Assembly: GCF_000718095.1 (NCBI RefSeq)
Contig: NZ_JOEI01000012.1
Coordinates: 62,001 to 126,000, forward strand
Direction of reading: 5' to 3'
DNA from: Streptomyces scopuliridis RB72
Lineage (GTDB): Bacteria; Actinomycetota; Actinomycetes; Streptomycetales; Streptomycetaceae
DNA: 64,000 bases
The stretch's first letter is position 1. Each line of letters starts with the position of its first letter. This document shows, piece after piece, positions 7,992 through 17,220 of the stretch. Under the pieces are notes generated by a model, which was not told where the DNA came from, did not search any database, and saw only the letters and a list, made by a program, of their open reading frames with translations. A program made the position numbers and the translations under genes.

Positions 7992-10613
7992 TCAGCCCTG
8001 GGGCAGGCCCGCCAGCTGCGCGGTCAGCCGCTCGATGTCCGCCTCGGACTTGGCGAGCCGGCCACGGATCTTCTCGACCACATTGTCGGGGGCCTTGGCG
8101 AGGAACGCCTCGTTGCCGAGCTTCGCCGTCGCCTGCGCCTTCTCCTTCTCCGCCGCGCCGAGGTCCTTCGTCAGGCGCTTGCGCTCCGCCTCGACGTCGA
8201 TCGTGCCCGACAGGTCGAGCGCGACCGTCGCCCCCTCGACCGGCAGCGTCGCGGTGGCGTGGAAGCCCTCACCCTCCGGCTGGAGGCGCAGCAGCTGCCG
8301 GATGGCCGCCTCGTGCGCGGCCAGCGGCGTACCTGTGAGGTCCAGCCGCGCCGGGACCTTCTGGCCGGGCTGGAGCCCCTGGTCGGAACGGAACCGGCGG
8401 ACCTCGGTGATCACCTGCTGGAGATGCTCGATCTCCCGCTCGGCCGCCGCGTCACGGAACCCGCTGTCGGCCGGCCAGTCGGCGACGACGACCGACTCCT
8501 TGCCGGTGAGCGTGGTCCAGAGCGTCTCGGTGACGAAGGGGACGACCGGGTGCAGCAGGCGCAGGGTGACATCGAGGACCTCGCCGAGGACCCGTCCGGA
8601 GACCTTCGCCGCCTCGCCGCCCTCGATGAACGTGGTCTTGGAGAGCTCCACGTACCAGTCGAAGACCTCGTCCCAGGCGAAGTGGAAGAGCGAGTCCGAC
8701 AACTTCGCGAACTGGTAGTCCTCGTAGTACGCGTCGACCTCCGCGACCACGGCGTTCAGCCGCGACAGGATCCACCGGTCGGTGGCGGACAGCTCGGCCG
8801 CGTCGGGCAGCGGGCCCTCGACGGTCGCGCCGTTCATCATCGCGAAGCGCGTGGCGTTCCAGATCTTGTTGGCGAAGTTCCGGGAGCCCTGGACCCAGTC
8901 CTCGCCGATCGGCACGTCGATGCCCGGGTTGGCACCGCGGGCCAGGGTGAACCGGACCGCGTCGGAGCCGTACTTGTCCATCCAGTCCAGCGGGTTGACC
9001 GCGTTGCCGAAGGACTTCGACATCTTCTTGCCGAGCTGGTCACGGACCATGCCGTGCAGCACGATCGTGCTGAACGGCGGCGTGCCGTCCATCGCGTACA
9101 GACCGAACATCATCATCCGGGCGACCCAGAAGAAGAGGATGTCGTAGCCGGTGATCAGGATCGAGTTCGGATAGAACTTCTCGACGCTGGGGGTCTGTTC
9201 GGGCCAGCCCAGCGTGGAGAACGGCCACAGTCCCGACGAGAACCAGGTGTCCAGGACATCCGTGTCCTGCGTCCAGCCCTCGCCGGCCGGCGCCTCGTCG
9301 TCGGGACCGACGCACACCATCTCGCCGTTGGGGCCGTACCAGACGGGGATGCGGTGGCCCCACCACAGCTGCCGCGAGATGCACCAGTCACGGAGGTTGT
9401 CGACCCACGCGAAGTAGCGCGGCTCCATCTCCTTCGGGTGGATCGCGACCTTCTCGTCACGGACCGCGTCCCCGGCGGCCTTCGCCAGCGGCTCGACCTT
9501 GACCCACCACTGCATGGACAGCCGCGGCTCGATGGTCGTCTTGCAGCGTGAGCAGTGCCCGACGGAGTGGGTGTACGGGCGCTTCTCGGCGACGATCCGG
9601 CTGTCGGCCCGCAGCGCGGCGACGATGGCGCTGCGCGCCTCCATCCGGTCGAGCCCCTCGAACGGGCCCGGGACGGTGATCACGGCGCGCTCGTCCATGA
9701 CCGTGATGTTCGGCAGGTCGTGGCGGCGGCCGATCTCGAAGTCGTTCGGGTCGTGCGCCGGGGTCACCTTGACGGCGCCCGTGCCGAACTCGGGGTCGAC
9801 GTGCTCGTCCGCGACGACCGGGATCGTACGGTCGGTGAGCGGCAGCTTGATCCGCTTGCCGACGAGGTGCGCGTACCGCGCGTCGTCGGGGTGGACGGCG
9901 ACGGCCGTGTCACCGAGCATCGTCTCGGCGCGGGTGGTCGCGACGACGACGGAGTCCTCGCCCTCGCCGTACTTCAGCGAGACCAGCTCGCCGTCGTCGT
10001 CCTGGTACTCCACCTCGATGTCGGAGATCGCGGTGAGACAGCGCGGACACCAGTTGATGATGCGCTCGGCGCGGTAGATCAGCTCGTCGTCGTAGAGCTT
10101 CTTGAAGATCGTCTGGACGGCCTTGGACAGCCCCTCGTCCATGGTGAACCGCTCACGCGACCAGGCGACCCCGTCCCCGAGCCGGCGCATCTGCCCGGAG
10201 ATCTGCCCGCCGGACTCGCCCTTCCACTTCCAGACACGCTCGACGAACGCCTCGCGCCCCAGGTCCTGCCGGGACTTGCCCTCCTTGGCGAGCTCGCGCT
10301 CGACGACGTTCTGGGTGGCGATGCCCGCGTGGTCCATGCCGGGCTGCCACAGCGTCTCGTAACCCTGCATGCGCTTGCGGCGGGTGACGGCGTCGATGAG
10401 CGTGTGCTCGAAGGCATGCCCGAGGTGGAGGCTGCCGGTGACGTTCGGCGGCGGGATGACGACGGTGAACGGCGGCTTCCCGCTCTTCTCGTCGGCCTCG
10501 AAGTAACCGCGGTCTACCCAGCGCTCGTACAGCTTCCCCTCTACCTCGGCCGGAACGTACTGGGTCGGCAGTTCGGGGTTGCTGGCTGGCTGCTGCTGAG
10601 TGTTCTCGGTCAC
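7992..10613 (-). CDS. valS: Valyl-tRNA synthetase
   Basis: An 873-residue class Ia synthetase, the usual length. The HIGH signature is HLGH (residues 63-66, after PPPNVTGSL) and KMSKS is at 530-534 ([13 protein letters not shown]). The CP1 editing domain lies between them and the C-terminal 80 residues form the expected coiled-coil arm ([20 protein letters not shown]). The GTG start at 10613 has no clear SD; TAAACT seven bases upstream could be a -10 for a nearly leaderless mRNA. It is divergent from the membrane protein at 10750 and closed by a strong hairpin. I see no T-box leader. Confidence 0.96.
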   Translation of the reverse strand: MTENTQQQPASNPELPTQYVPAEVEGKLYERWVDRGYFEADEKSGKPPFTVVIPPPNVTGSLHLGHAFEHTLIDAVTRRKRMQGYETLWQPGMDHAGIATQNVVERELAKEGKSRQDLGREAFVERVWKWKGESGGQISGQMRRLGDGVAWSRERFTMDEGLSKAVQTIFKKLYDDELIYRAERIINWCPRCLTAISDIEVEYQDDDGELVSLKYGEGEDSVVVATTRAETMLGDTAVAVHPDDARYAHLVGKRIKLPLTDRTIPVVADEHVDPEFGTGAVKVTPAHDPNDFEIGRRHDLPNITVMDERAVITVPGPFEGLDRMEARSAIVAALRADSRIVAEKRPYTHSVGHCSRCKTTIEPRLSMQWWVKVEPLAKAAGDAVRDEKVAIHPKEMEPRYFAWVDNLRDWCISRQLWWGHRIPVWYGPNGEMVCVGPDDEAPAGEGWTQDTDVLDTWFSSGLWPFSTLGWPEQTPSVEKFYPNSILITGYDILFFWVARMMMFGLYAMDGTPPFSTIVLHGMVRDQLGKKMSKSFGNAVNPLDWMDKYGSDAVRFTLARGANPGIDVPIGEDWVQGSRNFANKIWNATRFAMMNGATVEGPLPDAAELSATDRWILSRLNAVVAEVDAYYEDYQFAKLSDSLFHFAWDEVFDWYVELSKTTFIEGGEAAKVSGRVLGEVLDVTLRLLHPVVPFVTETLWTTLTGKESVVVADWPADSGFRDAAAEREIEHLQQVITEVRRFRSDQGLQPGQKVPARLDLTGTPLAAHEAAIRQLLRLQPEGEGFHATATLPVEGATVALDLSGTIDVEAERKRLTKDLGAAEKEKAQATAKLGNEAFLAKAPDNVVEKIRGRLAKSEADIERLTAQLAGLPQG

Positions 10614-10749
10614 GGGGCACAGTTTAGAGGTGTCACGGCCCCGTACTGAAACGGGATAGTTCGGTAACGGTGCGGCCCCGGGTGACCGCGGTCACTGGCT
10701 CTTCCGCCAGGATGTTCGGAACGCATAAACATCTAACAGGGGACAGCAC

Positions 10750-11712
10750 ATGAGTTACAACCAGCCGGGCCCGTACGGCGGGCAGCCTCAGCAGCCCGGA
10801 CCGTACGGCCAGCCAGGTCCTTACGGCCAGCAGCCGCCGCAGGGGCCGCCGCAGCCCGGCTACGGTTACCCACAGCAGCCCCCGCAGGGCGTCCCCCCGC
10901 AGCCGCCGCAGGGGTACGGCTACCCGCAGCAGCCGGGCCCGTACGGCCAGCAGCCCCAGCAGCCCCCGTACGGCCAGCAGCCCCCTTACGGCGGCGGCCA
11001 GTACCCGCCCCCTCCGGGCCCGGCCCCCAAGAAGAACACGGGCCTGATAGTCGGCGCGTCCGTGCTGGCGCTGGCGGTGATCGCGGGCGGCGCCTACTTC
11101 CTGGTGGGCGGCGGCAGCGGCTCGGTCGCGGACGACGGCAAGAAGTACAAGCTGACGACGCCGGAGTCGGTGCTCGACGGCGCGTACGAGAAGTCCGGGG
11201 AGTCGGACGGCAACACCATGACCAAGAGCGACGCCGAGGAGGCCAAGAAGTGGGGAGTCAACGACCCTACGGCCGTCGGCTCCGCCTACAACGCCGGGAA
11301 GGGCGCCACGCAGAAGTCCCTCCAGTTCAACGGTGTCTACGGTCAGATCGACGACCCGGAGAAGGTCATCGACGCGATGTTCGCCGAGTCGAAGAAGAAC
11401 TCCACCTCGTCCGACGGCAGCGACGAGAGCATCGAACTCGTCGGCGAGCCGAAGGAGTTCACGCCGGACGGCTTCGACAACGGCGTCATGAAGTGCCAGG
11501 AAATGAAGTTCAAGATGACCGAGGCCGCCGGCAGCAGCGCGGGTCCCGGCTCCTTCACGATGCCGATGTGCATCTGGGGCGACCACAGCACCGTGGTCTA
11601 CGTCGTGTCGAGCGACGCCGCGGCGATCCTCACCGGCAAGAGCATGACGCTGGACGAGGCCGCCGCGCAGGCCGCGAAGCTGCGCAACGAGGTTCGCGTC
11701 GAGATCAAGTAG
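10750..11712 (+). CDS. Single-pass membrane protein with GPYGQQ-type low-complexity head
   Basis: A 320-residue protein of unknown function. Residues 1-95 are almost only Pro, Gly, Gln and Tyr, built from short repeats such as GPYGQQP and GYGYPQQP. Residues about 98-118 (TGLIVGASVLALAVIAGGAYF) form one membrane helix, and an extracytoplasmic domain of about 200 residues has one Cys pair (MKCQEM and PMCIWG). Such heads are common in actinobacterial membrane and secreted proteins of unclear role. The ATG at 10750 follows AGGGGAC. The gene stands alone between valS (divergent) and clpX (convergent), with a long terminator after it. A 14-bp duplication spans its stop codon. Confidence 0.88.
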   Translation: MSYNQPGPYGGQPQQPGPYGQPGPYGQQPPQGPPQPGYGYPQQPPQGVPPQPPQGYGYPQQPGPYGQQPQQPPYGQQPPYGGGQYPPPPGPAPKKNTGLIVGASVLALAVIAGGAYFLVGGGSGSVADDGKKYKLTTPESVLDGAYEKSGESDGNTMTKSDAEEAKKWGVNDPTAVGSAYNAGKGATQKSLQFNGVYGQIDDPEKVIDAMFAESKKNSTSSDGSDESIELVGEPKEFTPDGFDNGVMKCQEMKFKMTEAAGSSAGPGSFTMPMCIWGDHSTVVYVVSSDAAAILTGKSMTLDEAAAQAAKLRNEVRVEIK

Positions 11713-11725
11713 TCGAGATCAAGTA
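11698..11725 (+). repeat. 14-bp tandem duplication across a stop codon
   Basis: GTCGAGATCAAGTA occurs twice head to tail (11698-11711 and 11712-11725). The stop TAG (11710-11712) lies on the junction. Without the second copy the frame would read VEIK then TAA, so the duplication leaves the protein unchanged. Confidence 0.9.
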
Positions 11726-11744
11726 ATGGACGTCACGCGTACGG

Positions 11745-11787
11745 CAGAGGGGCGCCCGGCCGGTTGGACCGGCCGGGCGCCCCTCTG
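11745..11787. terminator. Bidirectional terminator between the GPYGQQ protein gene and clpX
   Basis: A perfect 20-bp stem (11745-11764 with 11768-11787) and a three-base loop, followed by TCTGTTT on the plus strand. It serves both convergent genes. Confidence 0.9.
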
Positions 11788-11809
11788 TCTGTTTCGCGTA
11801 CGCGGACCG

Positions 11810-12784
11810 CTACGCGGACTTCTCGTGGCGGCCGTCGCTCTTCACGATGCGCGGCTCGCGCGGGACCAGCGTCGGGTTCACGTTGTCGCGGACGACCTCC
11901 GCCGTGATGACGACCCGGGCGACGTCCTTGCGGGACGGCACCTCGTACATCACCGACTGGAGCACCTCTTCGAGGATGGCGCGCAGACCGCGCGCGCCCG
12001 TGCCGCGCAGGATCGCCTGGTCGGCGATGGCCTCCAGGGACGGGCGGTCGAAGTCCAGCTCCACACCGTCGAGTTCGAAGAGCCGCTGGTACTGCTTCAC
12101 CAGCGCGTTGCGCGGCTCGACGAGGATCTGGAGAAGGGCCTCGCGGTCCAGGTTGTGGACGGAGGTGAGGACCGGCAGCCGGCCGATGAACTCCGGGATC
12201 ATCCCGAACTTCACCAGGTCCTCCGGCATGACCTCCTGGAACTGGTCGCTCGCCTCGATCTCGCGCTTCGAACGGATCGTCGCGCCGAAGCCGATGCCCT
12301 TCGCTCCCGCGCGCGACTCGATGATCTTCTCCAGGCCGGCGAAGGCGCCGCCCACGATGAAGAGCACGTTCGTCGTGTCGATCTGGATGAACTCCTGGTG
12401 CGGGTGTTTCCGGCCGCCCTGCGGCGGTACGGAGGCGGTGGTGCCTTCCAGGATCTTCAGCAGGGCCTGCTGGACGCCCTCGCCGGAGACATCGCGGGTG
12501 ATCGACGGGTTCTCGCTCTTGCGGGCGACCTTGTCGATCTCGTCGGGCTCCTGCCCGACGACGTACCCCTCAAGGAACTCGTAGATCTCGCGCGGCTTGG
12601 GCAGTTCCTCCCACCGCACCTCGGAGGTCTCCGCGAGCTCCTCCTCGATGATCTCGTTGCAGAGGTCGATGCACTCGTCGCAGATGTACACACCGGGACC
12701 TGCGATGAGCTTCTTCACCTGCTTCTGGCTCTTCCCGCAGAACGAGCACTTGAGCAGATCGCCGCCATCACCGATGCGTGCCAC
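11810..12784 (-). CDS. clpX: ClpX, internally deleted: lacks Walker A and pore-1 loop
   Basis: ClpX normally unfolds substrates and feeds them to ClpP. Here the frame is open but only 324 residues long; streptomycete ClpX is about 428. The four-Cys zinc domain (CSFC, CDEC, residues 13-39) is intact, then VVGQEP (75-80) runs straight into [10 protein letters not shown]. About 106 residues are missing, including GPTGSGKT (Walker A), GYVG (pore loop 1) and the hydrophobic strand of Walker B. Retained parts are the RKH loop, IGF loop (KGIGFG, which docks on ClpP), arginine finger region (EFIGRLP) and sensor 2 (GARGLRAI). As written it cannot hydrolyse ATP. The GTG at 12784 follows GGGGAAG. It is the last gene after clpP1 and clpP2. 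An assembly error is the main alternative. Confidence 0.9.
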   Translation of the reverse strand: MARIGDGGDLLKCSFCGKSQKQVKKLIAGPGVYICDECIDLCNEIIEEELAETSEVRWEELPKPREIYEFLEGYVVGQEPDEIDKVARKSENPSITRDVSGEGVQQALLKILEGTTASVPPQGGRKHPHQEFIQIDTTNVLFIVGGAFAGLEKIIESRAGAKGIGFGATIRSKREIEASDQFQEVMPEDLVKFGMIPEFIGRLPVLTSVHNLDREALLQILVEPRNALVKQYQRLFELDGVELDFDRPSLEAIADQAILRGTGARGLRAILEEVLQSVMYEVPSRKDVARVVITAEVVRDNVNPTLVPREPRIVKSDGRHEKSA

Positions 12785-12876
12785 GAGGTGCTTCCCCTTC
12801 GCCTGGGAGCAGCCTGGTTCAGCGGCTCCTGTGCCTCATATCCGACGGTACCTTGCCCGGGCCCCCGTTCGGGCCC

Positions 12877-12917
12877 CCCTTGGCGCGGTTCACGTGGTCG
12901 TGGGACCGCGCCAAGGG
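12877..12917 (-). terminator. Hairpin between clpP2 and clpX
   Basis: CCCTTGGCGCGGT (12877-12889) pairs perfectly with ACCGCGCCAAGGG (12905-12917) around a 15-base loop. It lies 11 bases after the clpP2 stop and suggests that clpX is at least partly transcribed separately from clpP1P2. Confidence 0.7.
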
Positions 12918-12928
12918 CGCCGGGTGTG

Positions 12929-13588
12929 TCAGGCGGCCGCAGCGGCCGTGGTCTTGCGGGTCGACACGATCTGGTCGACCAGGCCGTACGCGAGCGCGTC
13001 CTCGGCGGTCAGGATCTTGTCACGCTCGATGTCGTCGCGGACCTTCTCGATCGGCGTCGTCGAGTGCTTCGCCAGCATCTCTTCGAGCTGGGCGCGCATC
13101 CGCAGGATCTCGTTGGCCGCGATCTCCAGGTCGGAGAGCTGCTCCCGGCCGGTCTGGCTCGACGGCTGGTGGATGAGCACGCGTGCGTTCGGCAGCGCCA
13201 GTCGCTTGCCGGCGGTGCCGGCGGCGAGCAGGACGGCGGCGGCGGAGGCGGCCTGGCCCATGCACACGGTCTGGATGTCCGGCTTCACGAACTGCATCGT
13301 GTCGTAGATGGCGGTGAGCGCCGTCATCGAGCCGCCGGGGCTGTTGATGTAGATCGAGATGTCGCGGTCCGGGTCCATCGACTCCAGGCAGAGCAGCTGC
13401 GCCATGACGTCGTTGGCGGAGGCGTCGTCGATCTGCACCCCGAGGAAGATCACGCGCTCCTCGAAGAGCTTCGCGTACGGGTCGTACTCACGCACGCCCT
13501 GCGAGGTGCGCTCCACGAAGCGCGGGACGACGTAACGGTTGTCCACCTGCGGGCCGGTGTAGAGGCCGCTCGCGGAGTAGTTGTTCAT
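12929..13588 (-). CDS. clpP2: ClpP2, ATP-dependent protease proteolytic subunit
   Basis: A 219-residue serine peptidase subunit. The catalytic Ser115 ([10 protein letters not shown]), His140 (VLIHQPSS) and the Asp of [11 protein letters not shown] are present. The C-terminus ends in a poly-Ala stretch. The start is put at ATG 13588 ([14 protein letters not shown]) because homologs begin here and GGTG lies nine bases upstream; an ATG at 13603 would add five residues but has no usable SD. It lies 61 bases after clpP1. ClpP1 and ClpP2 form a mixed barrel served by ClpX, ClpC1 or ClpC2. Confidence 0.94.
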   Translation of the reverse strand: MNNYSASGLYTGPQVDNRYVVPRFVERTSQGVREYDPYAKLFEERVIFLGVQIDDASANDVMAQLLCLESMDPDRDISIYINSPGGSMTALTAIYDTMQFVKPDIQTVCMGQAASAAAVLLAAGTAGKRLALPNARVLIHQPSSQTGREQLSDLEIAANEILRMRAQLEEMLAKHSTTPIEKVRDDIERDKILTAEDALAYGLVDQIVSTRKTTAAAAA

Positions 13589-13649
13589 GTGGGTGTTCAC
13601 CATCCTGTGGCGTTCGGTGGGCTGGGCCGGCTGGTCGGGGCTGGTGATC

Positions 13650-14267
13650 TCAGGCCCCGGTACCGCCGCCGCCCGGAACACCCGAAGCAGCGGAGATGAT
13701 CTCGTCGATGATGCCGTAGGCCTTGGCCTCCTCGGCGGTGAACCAGCGGTCGCGGTCACCGTCGCGGATGATCGCCTCTTCCGTCTGGCCGGTGTGGCGC
13801 GCGGTGATCTCGGCCATGCGCTTCTTCGTACGGAGCAGCTGCTCGGCCTGGATCTTGATGTCGGAGGCGGTGCCGCCGAGGCCCGCGGAGCCCTGGTGCA
13901 TGAGGATGTCGGTGTGCGGCAGCGCGAAGCGCTTGCCGGCGGTGCCGCCCGTCAGCAGGAACTGGCCCATCGAAGCGGCGAGGCCCATACCGATGGTGAC
14001 CACGTCGTTCGGGATGTACTGCATGGTGTCGTAGACGGCCATACCGGCGGTCACCGAGCCACCGGGGCTGTTGATGTAGAGGTAGATGTCCTTCTCGGGT
14101 TCGGCCGCGAGGAGGAGGAGCTGCGCCGTGATCTTGTTGGCGATGTCGTCGTCGACCTGCTGGCCGAGGAAGATGATCCGCTCTCCGAGCAGCCGGCTGT
14201 AGACCTGGTCGCCGAGGCCACCACCGAGGGACGGCTCACCGGCGGCGTAAGGCATCAGATTCGTCAC
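13650..14267 (-). CDS. clpP1: ClpP1, ATP-dependent protease proteolytic subunit
   Basis: A 205-residue serine peptidase subunit with catalytic Ser99 ([10 protein letters not shown]), His124 (ILMHQGSAG) and the Asp in [11 protein letters not shown]. The N-terminus [21 protein letters not shown] and Gly-rich tail GGGGTGA are characteristic of streptomycete ClpP1. The GTG start at 14267 follows AGGTG. It is the first gene of clpP1-clpP2(-clpX), downstream of tig but separated from it by 331 bases holding the tig terminator and a ClgR-like box, so it has its own promoter. Confidence 0.95.
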   Translation of the reverse strand: MTNLMPYAAGEPSLGGGLGDQVYSRLLGERIIFLGQQVDDDIANKITAQLLLLAAEPEKDIYLYINSPGGSVTAGMAVYDTMQYIPNDVVTIGMGLAASMGQFLLTGGTAGKRFALPHTDILMHQGSAGLGGTASDIKIQAEQLLRTKKRMAEITARHTGQTEEAIIRDGDRDRWFTAEEAKAYGIIDEIISAASGVPGGGGTGA

Positions 14268-14398
14268 GTATACACCTGCTCGTCTCTGACGGCTGCGGCC
14301 GTCTCAGCGTCTTCGTACCGGGGACGGGAGACTCCCCTGCCCTCGTATTCATGGACCCTAACGCGCTGGTCGGCGCGGGCCATCCCGCTTCCGTGGCT

Positions 14399-14415
14399 GT
14401 TCGCTGGGAGCGCAA
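14399..14415 (-). promoter_or_regulatory. Probable ClgR operator of clpP1P2
   Basis: GTTCGC-N5-GCG (14399-14412, continuing to CAA) matches the actinobacterial ClgR activator box as I know it. It lies 132 bases upstream of the clpP1 start. Toward clpP1, GATGGC (minus-strand -35 position, 14379-14384) and TAGGGT (14355-14360) are 18 bases apart and could be the activated promoter. The rest of the 14268-14598 gap holds only the tig terminator and a small ACGGC/GCCGT hairpin near 14290. Confidence 0.55.
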
Positions 14416-14536
14416 GGCAGTTGGGGCTCCGTACGGCCCTGAGCGGGCCTGTTGGCCCTCTCCCGGCCCCCGGTGCCACCCCTGGCGCCGTCGGCGCGCT
14501 GCGCGGCTCCGGGGGGCCTTACGGCTCCGGGGCGGA

Positions 14537-14579
14537 CAGGACGGGCCCCGGTCGCGTGGTGCGTCCGGGGCCCGTCCTG
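14537..14579 (-). terminator. Terminator after tig
   Basis: A 15-bp perfect stem, CAGGACGGGCCCCGG (14537-14551) with its complement (14565-14579), and a 13-base loop, 20 bases after the tig stop. Confidence 0.85.
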
Positions 14580-14598
14580 GCGTTCAGAGCGAGACGGC

Positions 14599-16023
14599 TC
14601 AGGCCTCGTTCTTGTCGGCCTTCTCCTCGGCCTTGTCCTCAGCCTTGGTGTCGGCCTCGACGGCCTCGGTGGAGTCGGCGGCCTCGACGGTCTCGGCGGC
14701 CTCGTCGTCGTCCTCGTCGTCCAGGTCGACGATCTCACCGTTCGTGTCGGTCACCTTGGCGGCCTCGACGACCACCGCGAGCGCCTTGCCGCGGGCGACC
14801 TCGCCGACCAGCATCGGCACCTGGCCACCCTCGACGACCGCCTGGGCGAACTGGTCGGGGGACATGCCGGAGGACTGCGCGCGCCGCATGAGGTGCTCGG
14901 TGAGCTCCTCCTGGTTGACGTTCAGCTTCTCCTTGTTCACCAGCTCATCCAGGATGAACTGGGTCTTGATGCCCTTCTCCGCCTGCTCCTTGGTCTCGGC
15001 GTCGAACTCTTCCTCGGTCTTGCCCTGGATCTCCAGGTACTTCGCGAGGTCGAGGCCCATCTGACCGAGCTGGTGGTGCTCCAGGTTGTGCTTGCGGGTG
15101 TTGATCTCCTCCGCGAGCAGCTTCTCGGGGATCGGCACCTCGGCCAGCTTCAGCAGCTCGTCGAGGACGCGCTCCTGGGCCTGGGTGGCCTGGTCGTACT
15201 GCTTGCTGCTCTCCAGGCGCTTGCGGCTGTCCGCCTTCAGCTCGTCGAGCGTGTCGAACTCGCTCGCCATCTGCGCGAACTCGTCGTCCAGCTCGGGCAG
15301 CTCACGGGCGGCGACCTGGGTGACCTTGACGGTGACCTCGGCGGCCTTGCCCTCGGCGGCGCCGCCCTTCAGCTCGGAGGTGAAGGTGGCCTCGCCGCCG
15401 GCCTCCAGGCCGGTGACGGCCTCGTCGATGCCGTCGAGCAGCTCGCCGGAGCCGATGGTGTACTGCACGCCGGTGGCGACACCGTCGGGCAGCACCTCGC
15501 CGTCGGCCTTGGCCTCCAGGTCGATCGTCACGACATCGCCCTCGGCGGCGGCGCGCTCGACCGGGTTGGTGGACGCGAAGCGGTCGCGCAGCTGCTCGAC
15601 CGACTTGTCGACGTCCTCGTCGCTGACCTCGATGGAGTCGACGGTGACCTCGATACCGGAGTAGTCCGGGATCTCGATGACCGGGCGGATGTCCACCTCG
15701 GCGGTGAAGGCCAGCAGCTCGCCGTCCTTGAGCTCGGTGATGTCGACCTCGGGCTGGCCGAGGACATTGAGCTCACCCTCATTGACAGCGTCGGTGTAGA
15801 ACTTCGGGAGGGCGTCGTTGACGGCCTCCTCCAGCACGGCACCACGCCCGAACCGCTGGTCGATGACGCGGGCCGGGATCTTGCCCTTGCGGAAGCCCTT
15901 CACCGTGACCTGCTGGTTGATCTTCTTGTACGCCGCGTCGAGGCTGTCCTTGAGCTCCTCGAAGGGCACCTCGACAGTGAGCCGAACCCGGGTCGGGTTC
16001 AGGGTCTCCACGGCGCTCTTCAC
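14599..16023 (-). CDS. tig: Trigger factor, ribosome-associated chaperone and PPIase
   Basis: A 474-residue protein. The N-terminal ribosome-binding domain carries the signature as [10 protein letters not shown]; the middle FKBP-like prolyl isomerase domain is at about 150-240 ([18 protein letters not shown]). The helical chaperone domain follows to about 430. A strongly acidic tail of about 45 residues ([17 protein letters not shown], ending EEKADKNEA) is longer than in most bacteria but usual in Streptomyces. The GTG start at 16023 has AAGGAG nine bases upstream. It lies next to the clp genes, as in many bacteria, linking folding and degradation. Confidence 0.95.
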   Translation of the reverse strand: MKSAVETLNPTRVRLTVEVPFEELKDSLDAAYKKINQQVTVKGFRKGKIPARVIDQRFGRGAVLEEAVNDALPKFYTDAVNEGELNVLGQPEVDITELKDGELLAFTAEVDIRPVIEIPDYSGIEVTVDSIEVSDEDVDKSVEQLRDRFASTNPVERAAAEGDVVTIDLEAKADGEVLPDGVATGVQYTIGSGELLDGIDEAVTGLEAGGEATFTSELKGGAAEGKAAEVTVKVTQVAARELPELDDEFAQMASEFDTLDELKADSRKRLESSKQYDQATQAQERVLDELLKLAEVPIPEKLLAEEINTRKHNLEHHQLGQMGLDLAKYLEIQGKTEEEFDAETKEQAEKGIKTQFILDELVNKEKLNVNQEELTEHLMRRAQSSGMSPDQFAQAVVEGGQVPMLVGEVARGKALAVVVEAAKVTDTNGEIVDLDDEDDDEAAETVEAADSTEAVEADTKAEDKAEEKADKNEA

Positions 16024-16135
16024 GGTTCGGTCTCCTTGGTGGCTGATTCTTGGGTTCTGCCGGTCCGCCGCGGTACGGCGCGATCCAGCGGATCGGCCCG
16101 GTTCCTCAGAGACTCTTCAGACACACGGGCACTCA

Positions 16136-16156
16136 GCTTGCATAGTAACCGCAAGC
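16136..16156 (-). promoter_or_regulatory. Inverted repeat upstream of tig
   Basis: GCTTGC (16136-16141) and GCAAGC (16151-16156) flank ATAGTAACC, 113 bases upstream of the tig start in the short gap to tRNA-Pro. It may be an operator or promoter element; no regulator is recognised. Confidence 0.3.
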
Positions 16157-16202
16157 GGGAAGCGCCCCACAATGTGATCTTGTGGATGCGATCTTGAAAA
16201 GA

Positions 16203-16279
16203 TGGTCGGGGTGGCCGGATTCGAACCGACGACCTTCCGCTCCCAAAGCGGACGCGCTACCAAGCTGCGCCACACCCCG
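16203..16279 (-). tRNA. tRNA-Pro (anticodon TGG), CCA encoded
   Basis: On the minus strand, acceptor arm CGGGGTG pairs with CACCCCG, followed by discriminator A and an encoded CCA (16203-16205). The anticodon arm is TCCGC-TTTGGGA-GCGGA, giving TGG. The T arm carries GGTTCGAATCC. It lies between tig and tRNA-Gly, facing away from the latter. Confidence 0.95.
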
Positions 16280-16326
16280 TCGGTGCGACACGTAGGGTAC
16301 ATGCCCGCGAGGGTGCGGCCGACCGC

Positions 16327-16359
16327 TTTGACCGGTGCTTTGACCGCCGCTTTACCGGT
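16327..16359 (+). repeat. Short imperfect tandem repeat between two tRNA genes
   Basis: TTTGACCGGTGC (16327-16338), TTTGACCGCCGC (16339-16350) and TTTACCGGT (16351-16359) follow each other, about 70-100 bases upstream of tRNA-Gly. TTGACC within the units looks like a -35 hexamer, but spacing to TACGAT (16384-16389) is too long. Confidence 0.5.
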
Positions 16360-16430
16360 GTGCGGCGAGCGCCCGGGACCCGCTACGATGTGGTCCGTAC
16401 CGAGGCCGCATGACCTGCGGCACGACACGT

Positions 16431-16501
16431 GCGGGCGTAGCTCAATGGTAGAGCCCTAGTCTTCCAAACTAGCTACGCGGGTTCGATTCCCGTCGCCCGC
16501 T
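16431..16501 (+). tRNA. tRNA-Gly (anticodon TCC)
   Basis: Acceptor GCGGGCG pairs with CGCCCGC, discriminator T at 16501, no encoded CCA. The anticodon arm CTAGT-CTTCCAA-ACTAG gives TCC, and the T loop carries TTCGATT. TACGAT at 16384-16389 could be part of its promoter. Confidence 0.95.
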
Positions 16502-16593
16502 CTTGGCAGGAACGCCCGGTAGGAACATACGGGTCGGAGCCGGTTTCCGTACGACACGGAGACCGGCTCTCCTTGTTTCCGCCGCCGGCAGCG

Positions 16594-16788
16594 CTAGAAG
16601 CGGATCTGGTTGATCGTGTCGGCCAGGGAGTTGAGGAACCTGTTCACCGACGGAGCGATGTTGGTGGAGGCGAGGAAGAAGCCGAACAGGATCGCGACTA
16701 TCGCGGGGCCGGCCTTGATCGAGCCGCCGCGAATGAGCACCACGAGGATGACCGCCAACAGAACCACCACAGACAGCGAAATGGCCAC
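16594..16788 (-). CDS. Small two-helix membrane protein, conserved in Streptomyces
   Basis: A 64-residue protein with one clear helix (AISLSVVVLLAVILVVLI) followed by RGGSIKAG, a second helix (AIVAILFGFFLAST) and an amphipathic end (NIAPSVNRFLNSLADTINQI). The start is taken as GTG 16788 because GAGGG lies eight bases upstream; an earlier GTG at 16797 is also possible. Small proteins of this shape, with the STN.AP..N.FL ending, occur widely in actinomycetes without known function. It stands alone after tRNA-Gly. Confidence 0.75.
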   Translation of the reverse strand: MAISLSVVVLLAVILVVLIRGGSIKAGPAIVAILFGFFLASTNIAPSVNRFLNSLADTINQIRF

Positions 16789-17220
16789 ACTGATCACACC
16801 CTCGGTCGGTCGCCTGGCCCAGCCCCGGGGAGCGCGCACGCCACACCCCCGCTCCGACCATCGTGCCATCAACCTCCGTGCGGATGTTGGCCGGTGACGA
16901 ATCAATGTGATCGCGATCGCGCCAACCGCGCCCCCCGCGCGCCGGGTTCCGCGCGACCGCGGCGCGCGCGGACCGCCCACGCGCGAAGAGCGCCTGGACG
17001 CGAATTCGAATCGATCGTTTCCCTATGCACACAGCTCATTCACAACCCATTCTCCTTATTTCGAATGACCGGCCGACGGACACATTGACCGGGGTCGACG
17101 GCGCGCGATCAATCCCGCAGATATGCCCCCTTTAACACTGATTAACCAGGGCATATCGCCCGGTTGTCGGCGGTTTCAGATTCGAATCGGTTACCTGCCG
17201 AGGAGGTTTTACGAATTGGT
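16789..17220. promoter_or_regulatory. AT-richer intergenic region with repeated TTCGAAT and a 9-bp inverted repeat
   Basis: No gene is supported here. After about 16990 the sequence is clearly less GC-rich than its surroundings. ATTCGAATCG occurs near 17002 and again near 17179, with TTTCGAATG between them. GATATGCCC (17118-17126) pairs with GGGCATATC (17147-17155). It probably holds the promoter and regulator sites of the acyltransferase. A perfect GAGGAGG SD sits at 17200-17206. Confidence 0.45.

Noticed and set aside
10614..10749. T-box leader before valS
   Set aside because: The gap is too short and lacks the conserved T-box sequence and antiterminator.
16203..16501. Possible attachment sites at the tRNA-Pro and tRNA-Gly genes
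   Set aside because: No integrase, excisionase, phage gene or duplicated tRNA 3' end is present nearby; both tRNAs lie in ordinary core sequence.
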